Source: Wuchereria bancrofti (lineage: Eukaryota; Nematoda; Chromadorea; Rhabditida; Onchocercidae). Taken from it: DNA of 64,000 nucleotides. The notes beneath the pieces are model-generated. The model was not told where the DNA came from. It saw nothing but the letters and a program-made list of their open reading frames with translations, and made no database searches. The stretch lies in NCBI GenBank assembly GCA_005281725.1, contig SSBO01000013.1, forward strand, positions 1,804,606 through 1,868,605, read 5' to 3'. Positions 28,801-42,800 of this stretch are shown one piece after another. A program made the position numbers and the translations under genes. Numbering within the stretch: the stretch's first letter is position 1; each line of letters begins with the position of its first letter.

Positions 28801-31800
28801 CTTCATTTTATTTGAGTTAGAGTTATTTTATTTTACCCTTATATTCATTTACTTGTCTCATATCATATCCTATCTTATCATGTCATATATCGCATATTAT
28901 TTATGATTTCAAATTTTCATCCATAGGATTTTACTTTCTTTTCGTTTTTTTGAAAGATAAAATTTCATATTTCCCGTTTGTTTACTGTTTTTTTTTTCTC
29001 AAAAATATAAACAAATGAATATTTGTTTGTTTTTATCATGAATTTATCAAATTAATAAATCAACCATTTGTTTATTCTGAATTTATTCTAATCAATAAAT
29101 TATCCACTTGTTTATCTTATCGCCTTTTTTTAAAATTTATCTTTTATAACTCAAATAATGAGTTAAAGTTTGATAAGTTTTATTAATCCATATTCACCTA
29201 ATTAATTTTCTACACATTAGTCTGATTTTACTTTATAAAAAGTTAATTATAATCTTATTATTAGCAATCTCTTCAGTTTAAAAAAAAAATTATTCGCTAA
29301 TAATAAAACTTCAAACGTAATCAATTGTTTTTTTCATCAAACTCGTTTTTCTTTCTTTTCTTGCAATTATTTAATTTTTAATCTTTTAATAATTAATAGG
29401 AAAAAAGTAGCTAATAGGTGGTAGTATATTTTTTAAAATGTTAAATCAATTTAATTAGATGCTTTTTTTAGAAATATTGAAAAATAGTACTTTAATAGAA
29501 AATATTTATGAGAAATTTGATTGAAAATCAAATGCTCTCATTTTTTATTGCTTTTTTTCTTTATCCTCATAAGCTCAATTTTTGTTGGCAAATTTTTTTT
29601 TTCTTGTTATTGGCAACTGTGCAAAATCAATAATATCAGCGACACACAAATGACACATTTTCCGTTATTTGAAAAAGTTTTACATTCTTTTATGCGACAT
29701 TTCTATCTATGCTTTCCTCCTTTTTCTTTTTATGAAGAAAAATAATAAAATAATTTTTTTTTTGAAAATGTAATCACTTAAAATTGCGACATAATTTATT
29801 CATTAAAGAATATTTACGAATAAATTTTTACCTAATTTATTTTGAAATAAATAAAGATTGTAATAAGATTGAAGAGTGTGATTTTTTTTTGATAATATTT
29901 AATTTTTATGTTACATTTATATTAGTTGAAATAATCAATGATATGCTATGATATTCTAATAAATCAGTAATGAGATATCACTAGATGTCTCTTTTTTTTT
30001 CATTTGACTATGATAATAAGATATGTTAGTAAATATTAATAATTATTATCATTATAAAGTAAAATTACTAGAATTTTCTAACTTTTAATTTCTACCGAAA
30101 AAAAAGAAAAATTTTACTTTTACTTTTCTAACTTTTGATTTCTATTGGAACAAGAAAGAAAGAAACATTTGCTTCTAACAAATACAAAACCAAATGTTAT
30201 AATTTTTAATGCAAGTTTTGTATTTCTAATTTCGTTTTTTTTCTTAAATTTTCTTATAGTAAAATGAATAATATTAAGAGCACAATAATATTTCTATACA
30301 TTCTTTTCATCTTAATATATTTCTTTAATAATCAATTTAAATGAACAATAAAAAAAAATGAAATATAGGTAAAATTCATCTGTGCAACTTTATTTTCAGG
30401 CAATTCAATAGCTTAATTAACAATGACAAAATTAAACTTCAAAAGTGGCAAATCTGATGGATTGAATGAGCAACAACAACAGACAAATGATAGTGATAAT
30501 GATAAGGCCACCATAAAGAACTCCGAAAATAATGAAGATAATGAGGTATATTTGTTATAATATTAATAATTAAAAAATTATTGATATTTTTTCAAACGAG
30601 TTATCATAATTAGCTTTATAAAATCTCTTAATAAATGTATTAATCTTATTTATTTATTCAGTAAATTTTATAGTTTACAAATTATTGTTGTTATATAATT
30701 CCTCTTACATAGCAACTAATTTCTAAACAACTTAAATTTTTATCATAAAACTATATAATTCAATAAGTATTTCGTTTATATAATAATTGATATGGAGTAT
30801 TTTCTATCAGTACAATTATTTGTTTACTACAGTAAATTACTAATTATTTATATCTTTAACGATTTTTGTTTGATATTATTAGTTCAATTATTTATATTAT
30901 TATTTTTTTTTTGAGTACAAATTATATCCTTGAAAATTTACAAAATTTTTTAAAAAAAAATGCGTGTAAAATTTTATTAGCATATTTTGCTTTAATTTTT
31001 TTTTCAAAATTTTTTGATGTATTTTTTGAATCAAATTATTTTAATTTTAACTCACTCATGTAACATATCAAAATGAAATGTACAAACTTCAAATTTCATT
31101 TTTGTATTTTTTATTTTAAATTTCGCACTGTTACTTACTATTTTAACTATGAAATGCATTTGTTTGATTTATTTTAAATACCTTCCTTTTTGTTTTTTTG
31201 TTTTTAATAATTCAAAGAGAAATAGAATAAGAATGATGCGATGCGAAGAAATATTCGAGCAATTGAATCCCTCAATTCCACCTCATTGAACATTCAATTC
31301 ATCCATTCAATCCATTCAATTCATCCATTCAATCCATTCAATTCATTCAGTTCTTTTTTCTTTTCTTTTTTCTGGGATTCTTTTTTTGCATAAATAAATT
31401 ACTTCTTATACATTTATGTATTATTTATATAGTCTATTTTATCTTATCAATTTGATTATTTATGCTACTAATTTGTGAATAATTCAGCAAATTAAAAATA
31501 ATGCAAATTCATAATCATAAATTTGAAAATTTTAAAAATGAGTGATTCTTCAAATTTTAAAAAAATAAATTTCAATTATCAATATTTGTGAGAAAAAATG
31601 TGCAAAATTTTATTACCATATCTTTGTTTTATGTCAGTAAATAAAGCGCTTTTTTTTTTATTTCTGAAATTTTATGTGACAGTTTTTCCGTTTTTTTTTT
31701 CTTTTCCATATTTTGTCGGTAAAAATTTTTTTTACATTTATAATATTTTATTGGCGAAAAAAAAAAAGGAAAAAATTGATTGTGCGATAGAAAATTTGAA

Positions 31801-34800
31801 CAGTTTAGCAGAATTACAAAAGAAAACTATTTGTTTCTTTTTCTTTTCCTTATGGCTGTTTTAAAAATAAATCATTCTTTTTTTAATGTCATTTTCAGTA
31901 CTTGTCGCATACCAATGTGACAATTTAATTTCAAAAAAAAGTCAAAGAAAAAAGATTGAGAAAAAAAACGTCCAAAATATATTAATGCATTTCATTTTTA
32001 ATATTTTCCACGAAAAAAAAGACCCCCTACAGCAAATTAGTCAATGGTATTTAATTTTTATCATTCATTTACTTATTAAATCTTTTTTCCACTCTTGGTT
32101 ACGCTTCCATTTATATTAATTTGTCGTATCATTTCATATCACATCTTGTCATATCATGCAATAGAAATAAGTATGATATCTTTGATAAGAACTTATTGTA
32201 GAGATAAGTGTGACATCTTTGTTAATGATATGCAGTAAGGATAAGTTTTAATGAAAACATAAGATATAACTAAAATTAAAGCTAAAAGAAAAATAAGAGT
32301 GAACTTTAATGAAAATATGAGATAAGACTGAAAATTTTTTCTCAAAATTTTTATGCAGAAGTCGAAAAAACATTTCGAGGATGTGCTTACTACACTGGGA
32401 TTAAATTTGAAACAGGATGACACGGGGACAAATATCGGTTTCAGTTGTATTGGTATGGATTGGTCATTCATGCTACAGGTTGCTAATGCACAAGCAACAT
32501 TATCCATTGTATGTTATTTATTTACATAGAAAATTAAGATTGTTGGGCAAAAAAAAGGAAAAAGGAATAAAACTGATTTAGGAATAAGTAATTACAAAAA
32601 CTTCTGAAAATAAAATGTAAAATTTTAATCTTATTGAAATTATCACAAAAAAATAGAAAAATTTCTTAACTTCTACTCACTAAATCGAAATATTTTTTAT
32701 AATTATTTTTAATTATTCGATCAACTTTTTAACTTTTTTGTTTCTTTAAAGGAAAATCTTAATCAAAAAAAAAATTTGTCAAAATATTTCAATTTCTATC
32801 AAAAAAAAAAGTTTTAACTAAATTTAAGTTTTTTTTTGTTTTAAACTTCTAATTACCAAAATATTTCCATGTCTATCATAAATTTTTTACTAAATTTGAA
32901 GTAAAAAAGCAGAAGAAATTATGTCTAAATTGAAAATGGCCTAGATTCAGCTACTAATAGTATGCTTGACGAGTTCAATGTTTCTAACCGGTTATCGCTT
33001 CATATCTTCCGCATGGGCAACTTATTTGCTTTCTTGCGCTTATATTGGAATAAGAGCGTAAGTTATTAATATACAAAATTAAAATTAAATAAGTTAAAAT
33101 AATAGAGTTTTTCAAATAAAATTTGTCAAAAGTTTATTTATTTCAAAAAAATAGATTTTTTTCATTTTCCTTAAATTTATCAAAAATTATTTATTCCGAA
33201 AAAAAAACAAAATTTTATTTTTCTTTTTTCTCTAAATTTATCAAAATTTATTTATTACAAAAAAAAAGCTTTTGTAACTTTTTAATCTTAATTAATCAAT
33301 AATATATTAGCGAAAAATATGACAAAATTACTAGCACCTATTCAATTTCACCTGTTTCTAGCATTATTATTAAATGTGCAAAATATGCATCAAATTAAAA
33401 TATATACCAATCTATTATTAGTGAAGAATAATTCGCATTTAATTTAAATTAGTATAAAATTAAATTGTAATTTTAAGCATTAATTGATTTCAATTACTTA
33501 AACTTGCAACATTAATTATTTAATATTTTGCATGTTAATGAAAAATATAACTATTAGAAAAAAAATCATATAATTTGATTTATTGCGAATTGAAACTTCT
33601 TTTGTTCCCTTTTTTCCGGTATTTTTCCGTTACTAAAATATAAATGTGATACAGCATTTATAGTGGACGATGGCAAAATTATTCACATGCAATTGCTTAT
33701 TGTGGAATGTGTACATTTCAATCATTCGTCTATATGTCAACAATGTGTTGGTTCTTCTATTCTCTGTACACATTAAATTCGAGCACTCAATCCTACGAAT
33801 TCAGTATGTTTTATTTTCTTTTTTTAAATATTTCTAATTTATTTGTTTTATTCATTAAAAATAACCAATTAATTTTGAAGTGAATATATATGTATAAATC
33901 AAAATACTAGATTTAAACTTTTGACTTTTAATCAGGAAAGATGACAAAAATAGAGAAAAGAAAATAAAAACGTAATCGTCGTTTTTTTTAAAATTTTAGT
34001 TATTTTTTTGGAAAATATGATGGATTAATTTGTCAAATATTAACCAAAATTATTATACAATCATTTAATTTCTCATGATAATTTATAATATTAAATTCTA
34101 CAAAAAATATTACAAATACTCAATCATAACCTATCACTGATCACAGATTACCCCCACCATAACCTGTCATTTAGTAACATAATGAAAGATTTAAAAAAAA
34201 TGAATCAATAAAAAAATAATGAAAAAGAAAAAAATCAGATCAAATTCAAATTCTAGTTCATAGTACAACATCAGATGCAGCATTAGTATTTGCTTTGGGT
34301 GAAGTTGTCTGTATTATGGGTACCGTTCTTACTGGTATTTTTGGGCTAATTTGTTGTTGCCGAGGATTTGGACGATTGCTTCATGCACAAGAGAAAATGA
34401 TACTGGTATAAAAACATTATTTTATTTAATTCCTTCATTTTTTTTTCATTTCAAAAATAAATTTTACGTACATGTATAAATTTATTTTTATCATTTTCAG
34501 GACTATCAAAATGTTCTCATTGGTGCGTATGATAATGCACGTCGAATAAATATCGTTTGAAAAAAAAAATTTTTATTTGAAAAAAAATATTATTGATTTC
34601 TAAGTTTAACGTTAATCAAGACATGATTTGATCTGAATGAAATTATTTGTCCGAATTTAATTATGAAAAGCGATCATCAAAGTTTTGCTACAATTTTTTT
34701 ATAAAAGCTTTCTCATTTAGCTTCTAAACTTAGTGCAAGCAAATTTAGTCGTTTTTAAAATGTATCGAAATTTAGTTAAATAAAAAATTTGTGATTAAAA

Positions 34801-37800
34801 AAGATGTTTTGTTGAATGTCTAATTTTGATTTTTTCTAAAAAAAAACTGAATTTAAAAAAAACCAAATTTCAAATGCATTAAGTTGAACAAAAATGACAC
34901 TGTAAGCTTGTCTATTCATTCATTTATTTTTTTTTTTTTCAGAAATTTAATCTGTGATCGAAGTTATCAAAATTTTAAATTTATCAAAAACACTTTCTGA
35001 CCGTTTTATGACATGTCCAGTCCTCTTTATCAATCATTATTTACTTATCCATTTATTACTGAATTCATAGATTATTAATTTGATAATTTAAAAATGTTTT
35101 GCTTTTTAATTGAAAATGTATTAATTCTCCCCTATAATTCCATCTTCTCAAACTTTACAAATATCAAACTGAAATTTGCTAATTCTCTCTCTCCTTCCCT
35201 TCCTTCTTCTCTTTCCCTTTCTCTCGCCAATTTTCTTTCCTCTTTACTCTCTTATCAATATCATATTTTTTTCGAATGATATTGTATTCGAAAAAATAAA
35301 AGAATTAAGACTTTCATGAATAAATTTTTTTTGAAGTGTTAACAAAAATTTCTTTCTGAAACATTAAAATGGTAAACGATAAGAAAGTAATCAAATTTGT
35401 GAAAACTTCCGATAAGTTAACGTTTTTTTTTCTTTTTTTCTTTTTGATATCAATTCATGCACTCAATTCATATTAGTTTTTAAATTAGTTAAATGAAATT
35501 TCGTAAATTGTAAGAGTAGATTAGAAAAATGAAAACATAGTTTAAAGCATTAGAAGTAATCCATAATTTCAATGAAATATTTAAAAATTTGAAAATGAAA
35601 TCTTACCAAGAACAGTAACGTTTAAAGCATTAGAAGTGACCCATAATTTCAATGAAATATTTAAATATTTGAAACTAAAATCTTACCGAGAACAGTAACG
35701 TGAACATCGACGTCCAAACTTCCACCTTTATTTGTTCCAACACACGTGTAAATTCCTTCATGCTCTAATTGTGCAGTTTCTATTATTACCTGAAATTAAA
35801 ATTAGTTATAAACATTCCAAATTTTGATGATACTACTTTGTATTACTTTATCAATTTTCCTGTTTCAATGATGATTATAAAATGAAACGCATATTATTAC
35901 ATTAAATATAGCTTAACGTTTGCAAATATCAAATGTTATTTGTTACTCAGTAATCGTAATTACTTTATTTTCATTACTTTAATTGTAGTGAATTGCTTTA
36001 AACTAAATTCCAAGATGAAATGGAATAATTTATACTTTCTAGGGTTTTTTAAGTTATCTGATTAAGAGATAAAAAATATGAATTGTTTCATTAAAATAAT
36101 CCGTTATTTTGTTGATTACTTTTAGTCTGTCTGATTTACTCTTGAAAACAATATGTTTTGTACGAAATTTTGATAATTTTAAGCAATGGCTAATTATGCC
36201 AATAATTTATATTTGAAAAAAAAGATTACAAACAAAAAAAAAAATTAAATACCGATCTTCCATCTGATCCTAATACTACACCTCGTTTTATGATACCTTC
36301 CTCAAGAAGTTGTCCATTAACGAGCCAAGCAATACTTGGCTCTGGTACACCTGATATTGGACAACCTAACTCTGCTCGCTCATTCTCTAGCATTGCTACT
36401 TTAATTTTATGCATACTCTGATTCAGATTCGGTGGTACTGAAATTAATACCAATAACAAGCATATATATGTATTCAGCAGCGACAGAATTAAATAATATA
36501 AAAAATGTTGTAAGATTTTTTAATAAATTATTAATAATTTTTCAGAAAAAAATGACTGCATTTGATGAAATTTCTAAACAATTGTTCATCAGTGATAAGT
36601 AAATTTGACAATATATTAATTTAATTTATCATTTAATACATTTAAAAATAATTATACACTAACATATTTCTGATAATAAAAATTAAACTAAATAACTTAA
36701 ATGATATTTGCTTAACAATATTAACTAATTTTAAACCAATTTCCATCATTGATATCATTATAATATTTCAATGTTTATTTTTTTATTACAAAAAAAAAAA
36801 AAAATTTCTCACCAATAATTTCAATTTGAAATGTTTTAGCTGAGTCACCAGCTGGATTTCGTGCCACACATTTGTAATTTCCAGCATCCACTGTACGTGA
36901 TTTCAAAATGTGCAAGCGTCTTTGATCATCCGAAAGAATAATATTTGCATCACTTTCCACTATCGATTGATCATTTAAATACCATGTAATCTGAATTAAT
37001 ATTTTTTTTAATTTTTTTAATTAAGGTATTTTTAATCAATTTTTGTTTAAATAACCACTCTTTGATTATGAAAGAATAATTAAATGAAGAAAATTTAAAT
37101 CGAAACTATTTTTTAAAGGATACAACTAGATGAAGAAGATTTAAATCAAAAAAGAGAGACACTTATTTTTTTTGTTGTTAAAAAAAATTTGTTGTTGTTT
37201 TTTTTATTATAATTAATCATTTTTTAATTGTGGAAGAATAATCAAATGAAGAAAATTTAAATCGAAACTATTTTTTTAAAGGATATAACTATACTGTTAG
37301 AAAAATTTGTGCTATTTTTATTATTATTATTATTATTATAATTGATCGTTTTTTAATTGTGAAAGAATAATTAAAGGAAGAAAATTTTAATTGAAACTAT
37401 TTTTTTTTGTTGGAAAAATTTTGTTGTTAACTTTTACATTCAAATTATTTACCAAATATATGTTAAATTAATGACTTTTATTTTAAAGAGACAGAAAAAA
37501 AGGAAAAGAAAAGGAAAAAAACAGGGAAAATACCTGTGGTAATGGTATGGAAAAAACTGGGCAATAAAGACTGAATGGTTGTCCAATAATAACAGCATCC
37601 GTTATAACTGTTTCTTGATCAGGAATATCAGGTGGAACTATAAATTATCATTTTTATTTTCTTTATAATGTAATAATAATATTTTTATTAGTTATTAGAA
37701 AAATTGTGTAATTACTTTAATTATCAAAGTATTTAGGAAAAATATAACTAAAAGTATAAATGGTAATACGATATGACTGAAATGAAAATATAACTAAATG

Positions 37801-39818
37801 AATTAAATTCATATTATATCATAAGATTAATCTTTCTAAATTTCAAAATTAAACACACATACACACATCCACACGTACAGATAAATAAAAATGATTTAAT
37901 AAATTTCTTATATATATTTTTCCAACTATTTTTACTTTTTTTTAGAAAAAAATAAAAATTTTTCTCCAATTTCTTTTTTTTAGAAAAATTTTGCTTTCTT
38001 TTCTAGAGAGAAAAAACAATTTTTTTAAAATTATTAGTTAAAATTACTTACTTATAACAGTTAATCGAATTAATTTTTCTGCAACACCAGCAGCATTTGA
38101 TGCTTTGCATATGTAATGACCGCCATCGTCATTTTTTACATTATCAATGATTAATGTCCCATCATTAGTGATATGCATATGTGATATATCATCATCTGAT
38201 ATTTGAATTCCTTTTTGAGTCCATGTTATGATGGGTGTTGGATTACCATTAGCATAACAACGTAATTCGATGTGATCACCTTCCACCGTAGTATAATCCG
38301 ATAATGTATTTGGTGAAATTATTGGTGGTTCTAAATTTTTAGTTTTTTTTTTAATTTTCTGATTAAAATTTTCTTTTTTTTTAAACGAAAGTTTTGTTAA
38401 TTTTAAAAATGCAAAAAAAAGATGGTATTTTTTTAGTACCATGTACAATTACAATTGTATTCCGTTCATCAACTCCAGCTGGATTTGTTGCCAAACAACG
38501 ATAAATGCCACGATGTAACGGTTGGACTTTTTCAATGCGTATTGTTCCTGTTGAATCGATATGAATAATGTCATCCGGAATGATCTATAATATGCAATTT
38601 GTTTATATATCGTACAACATCCGGAATGATCTATAATGTACAATAAAAAATAATACAATTTGTGTGTGTATGAATAAACATTTAAAACATAAAATGTTAT
38701 TCATTAAAAACTGCAAATTATCTTAAAAAAAAGTAGCTAAGATGGAAATTGTAGAACCTTTAATTTTTTTAGTTATTTTAATCAATAATAAATTGGAAAT
38801 AATTGATACAAGGTTAAAAACATACTATTATTTCTTTTTTAGTTATTTTAATCAGTGAAACTTGTGATCATGGGTACAAGGTTAACTACATACTATTATT
38901 TGTTTACTAATTCCAAATATATTTTAGTATTTATGATTTACCTATATATTTATAATTTTATACAGATTAACTCAGACAGTCACATATTATGAAAAATTAT
39001 AACAAAATAGAAAAATGGTAATAAATGAAGTAAAAATCAGCATATAATACAAATAAATTTCATATAAGAAATGATAAAAAATAAAAAGTTCACCTGAAAA
39101 CCATCTTTTTCCCAGCTAATTGTTGGTTCTGATGTACCAACAGCGCGACATGGAATTTCTAGCATAAGACCAAGTACTACAACAATAGTACCTGAAGTAA
39201 ATTAATAAAGTTTAAATACTTGTTCACTCACTCTGAAGTTTTATTATTTAAGTTAAAATAATTTTATTAGTTTTATTGAAAAAAAAAATTTCAGACCTGG
39301 TATATCAGATATGATTTTTGGTGGTTCTTGTACTTTTAAAAGATATGTTATATGATCATCACCAGCTAAATTAGATACATGACAGGTATATCGACCTGCA
39401 TGATTCATTTGTGGAGTTGCTATTTCAAGTGATCCATCATGTGTATAACTCATCTCCTAAAGTATATCTTTTTTTTGTATAAATTACTTTCAAAAGAAGA
39501 GATAATATGATAGTTTGATAACTTAAATAAAGTGAATTTATAATTTAGAATGGAAAAAAGAAGACCAATAATAATATACTTATTCCTAGAATTTATGTCG
39601 TTTTTATATTCATTATGTTAATTTAAACTATAAAATTAAATCATTGAAATCTCATTTAACTCATAAGTACTTGCAAATTTTTTATACATCATTGCAATTA
39701 TCAATCATTATTTAGGAAAAATTAGCATAAGATTAAGCTAAGCTAAAATGAGTTGTGCTATAATGCTAGTAAAGCTGATTAAACAATTAATCAATCAATC
39801 AATCTATCTATCTATCAG

Positions 39819-39893
<75 letters not shown>

Positions 39894-42800
39894 GTCAACC
39901 AATCAATCAATCGATCAATTAATCAATCAATCGGTTAATCAGAAATAAAATGAATGAAAATATGAAAATAAACTAACAGATCCACGGCTATAATCTTCAT
40001 ATATTCGATCACCTTCATAGCTCCATGTTCTAGAAGGTAATGGAAAAGCTCGTGCTGGACATGGTAATAATACTGATTGATTAACATTTGTAATTATTAT
40101 CTTTAACTAAAATAAAACATAATTTAATAACCAATTAATCATTAAGTTTTTCATATAATAAAGATAAAAATTCGAAAAAAATTTCTTTTTCAATCTTTTT
40201 CAATTTCAATTTTTTAAATTATAACATTATTAATTGATTCATTTTTATATTTATATATTACGAAATGAAAAAAAATTTTTTTTAATTAACATTAATTAAA
40301 TATAAACCTGATCAGATCCTTCAATAGTTGGAGCTGTATGTACCGTTAAAGTGATTGTTTTTTCATCCATTCCAATATTATTTGTTGCGATACATTTAAA
40401 TTGTCCACGATGTATCTCCTGGACATTTGAAATTGTCAATGAACCATCTTTAGCAATGTGACCATCGTTAAATTTGTCACCATTCAAATACCTATTGACA
40501 TGTTAACTGATTAATTTAACTAAATGATTAAATTAGCATCCTAAGAAATTATCAGTTTTTTATTTCATTTTCATTTACCTGTATAATTTAAGATTAATAT
40601 TTAAATTTTAAGTGTAATCAAAATAAATTTAAATTTAAAATATTTTTAAATAACAAATATTCATTATTGCTTATAGATTAATAAACTAGTATATTTATGA
40701 ATTAAGCTTAATGAAATAAAATCAAAATAAATCTATTACCAAGTAATCGTTGGTGTAGAATTACTGCGAACTTCACAAGGTAATGTAATTGAATTACCCT
40801 GAATTAAATTATATGAACTTTGTCCAGGTTCAATAACAGGTGGACCAAGAATGATTAAATCAATTGCTTGCTTTGCTTCACCTGCTACATTTGATGCTGT
40901 ACAATGATATTTTCCTGAATGGTTTACGCTTGTTTGTTGAATTCGCAACGTGTTATCCGGCTAAAATATGTTGTAAAATTTGAAAATATCAAGAAGAAAA
41001 AAATTGAACATATGTTAGCTAATTTACGGCATTATACATTAGCATTTCAATAAAATGAAATGCTTGAGAAATGTTAGTTAAAAGTTAAGAACTACAAGTA
41101 TCAAATTTATTTTATTGGTGAAAAAATTGAAGAAAAGTTTGCAAAGTAAAATTCAACATAAGTTCCAACTCGTTTATTATTATTCTAAAAGAAAGAAAAG
41201 TGTAATAAGATTTTAAAACTTAATTACAAATAAATTAGTTAAATTAATTTTTTGTTGTTAATAAATTATTTGATATTGATAAAACTAACAAGAATTTCAT
41301 ATTCTGAATCACTGGAACTAATCGATTTACCATTAATGCTCCAAACTATTTTTGGTTGTGGTTTTCCAGTGGCACGACATGGGATTTCTAGCATTTTTCC
41401 CGCTGATAACGTATATTTCAATATATCATTCTTCTCGATTTGAGGTTTTTCTAAATTTAATTAAAAATATTTCATAGATATGCATGTACTATCGACATAA
41501 ATACATAAATCAATTATTTAAGTAATTTTTTAAACCAAAAAAAAGTAGATTTAAAAAAAGTTTGTGTTATTTTATAATTCAATTACTTAATAATTTTCCA
41601 AATCAAAAATCAGATTTAAAAAATTGATTAAGTAGTTGAATAAAACGAAAGAAAAAAAAAATGAGCGCAAATAGCACTCTACAAGATAGCTATCTAATTT
41701 TTGCATGTTACGCTTATTTACCAAACAACAAAATTTGTGACAACCAGTAATTACTTTTCTTTTTTTGCTAACATTTCAAATTTTGAATTTTTCAAATAAA
41801 AATTTAACTTTTTTTAAAAAAATAGCTAACTAATCAATTTGACATTAATATTGAGAGAAGCATTGCCAGCTGAATTAGTCGCAACACAGGTGTATTGACC
41901 TTCATCTTGTGGACGACCTTTACGTAGGAACAAAATACTACCACCTGATTCTACCTGTATACAAATATTGTTTGCTTTACATTTATGTAGCATTTAAAAT
42001 TATAATAAATGAAATATGAATGAGAAACTATAAATTCTAGTAAACAAATAATAACTGAAAAAAAAAGTTAAAGAGAATTTAAAAAAAAAATGTAATTATT
42101 AGATGGAAACGATTAATATATGCTTTATACTAATTTAAATAAAATCAATTTACTTTTATCAATTTTATTATTCCAATTAAAACAAAAAAATTTACCGTAA
42201 CATAAATGGAAGATTGTATTGGTTTACCATCTTTATACCATCGAAGAATTGGTTTTGGTGTTCCAAGAACAGCAATACAAGATAAACGAAGTTCTTCATT
42301 CTCTAATAATTTCTCTTCCGGTGGTACATGTCCTAATACTGGGCTCACTAAAAAAAAAAGACAACGATTTCTTGGCCAAGCAGTGTAATGACTAAATGAA
42401 TTTTTGTAATTTGTAATCTATACATCTATAATTTTTACATTTCAATTAAACGTTTTACTGATACCAAAAATTTCAGATTGTAAAATTTTTTTTTAATTTT
42501 AAAANNCACTAAAAAAAAAAGACAACGATTTCTTGGCCAAGCAGTGTAATGACTAAATGAATTTTTGTAATTTGTAATCTATACATCTATAATTTTTACA
42601 TTTCAATTAAACGTTTTACTGATACCAAAAATTTCAGATTGTAAAATTTTTTTTTAATTTTAAAAAATTTTAGATTGTAAAATTTAACAATTTTCAATAA
42701 AATAAATTAAATAATCATAAAATTATTAGTAAACTAACCAAGTCCAGTAATTAATAATACATTTGTTTTATCTTGACGACCAAATATATTCTCAGCTGTA

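Noticed and set aside
29521..29745. 74-codon plus-strand frame in the hemicentin intron
   Set aside because: F/L/S-rich chance frame in T-rich DNA; no splice context or domain.
39783..39940. CRISPR-like array
   Set aside because: Four-base simple repeat without spacers in a eukaryotic intron.
39748..39948. 66-codon plus-strand frame with NQSI repeats
   Set aside because: It is only the CAAT microsatellite read in one frame, inside a hemicentin intron.
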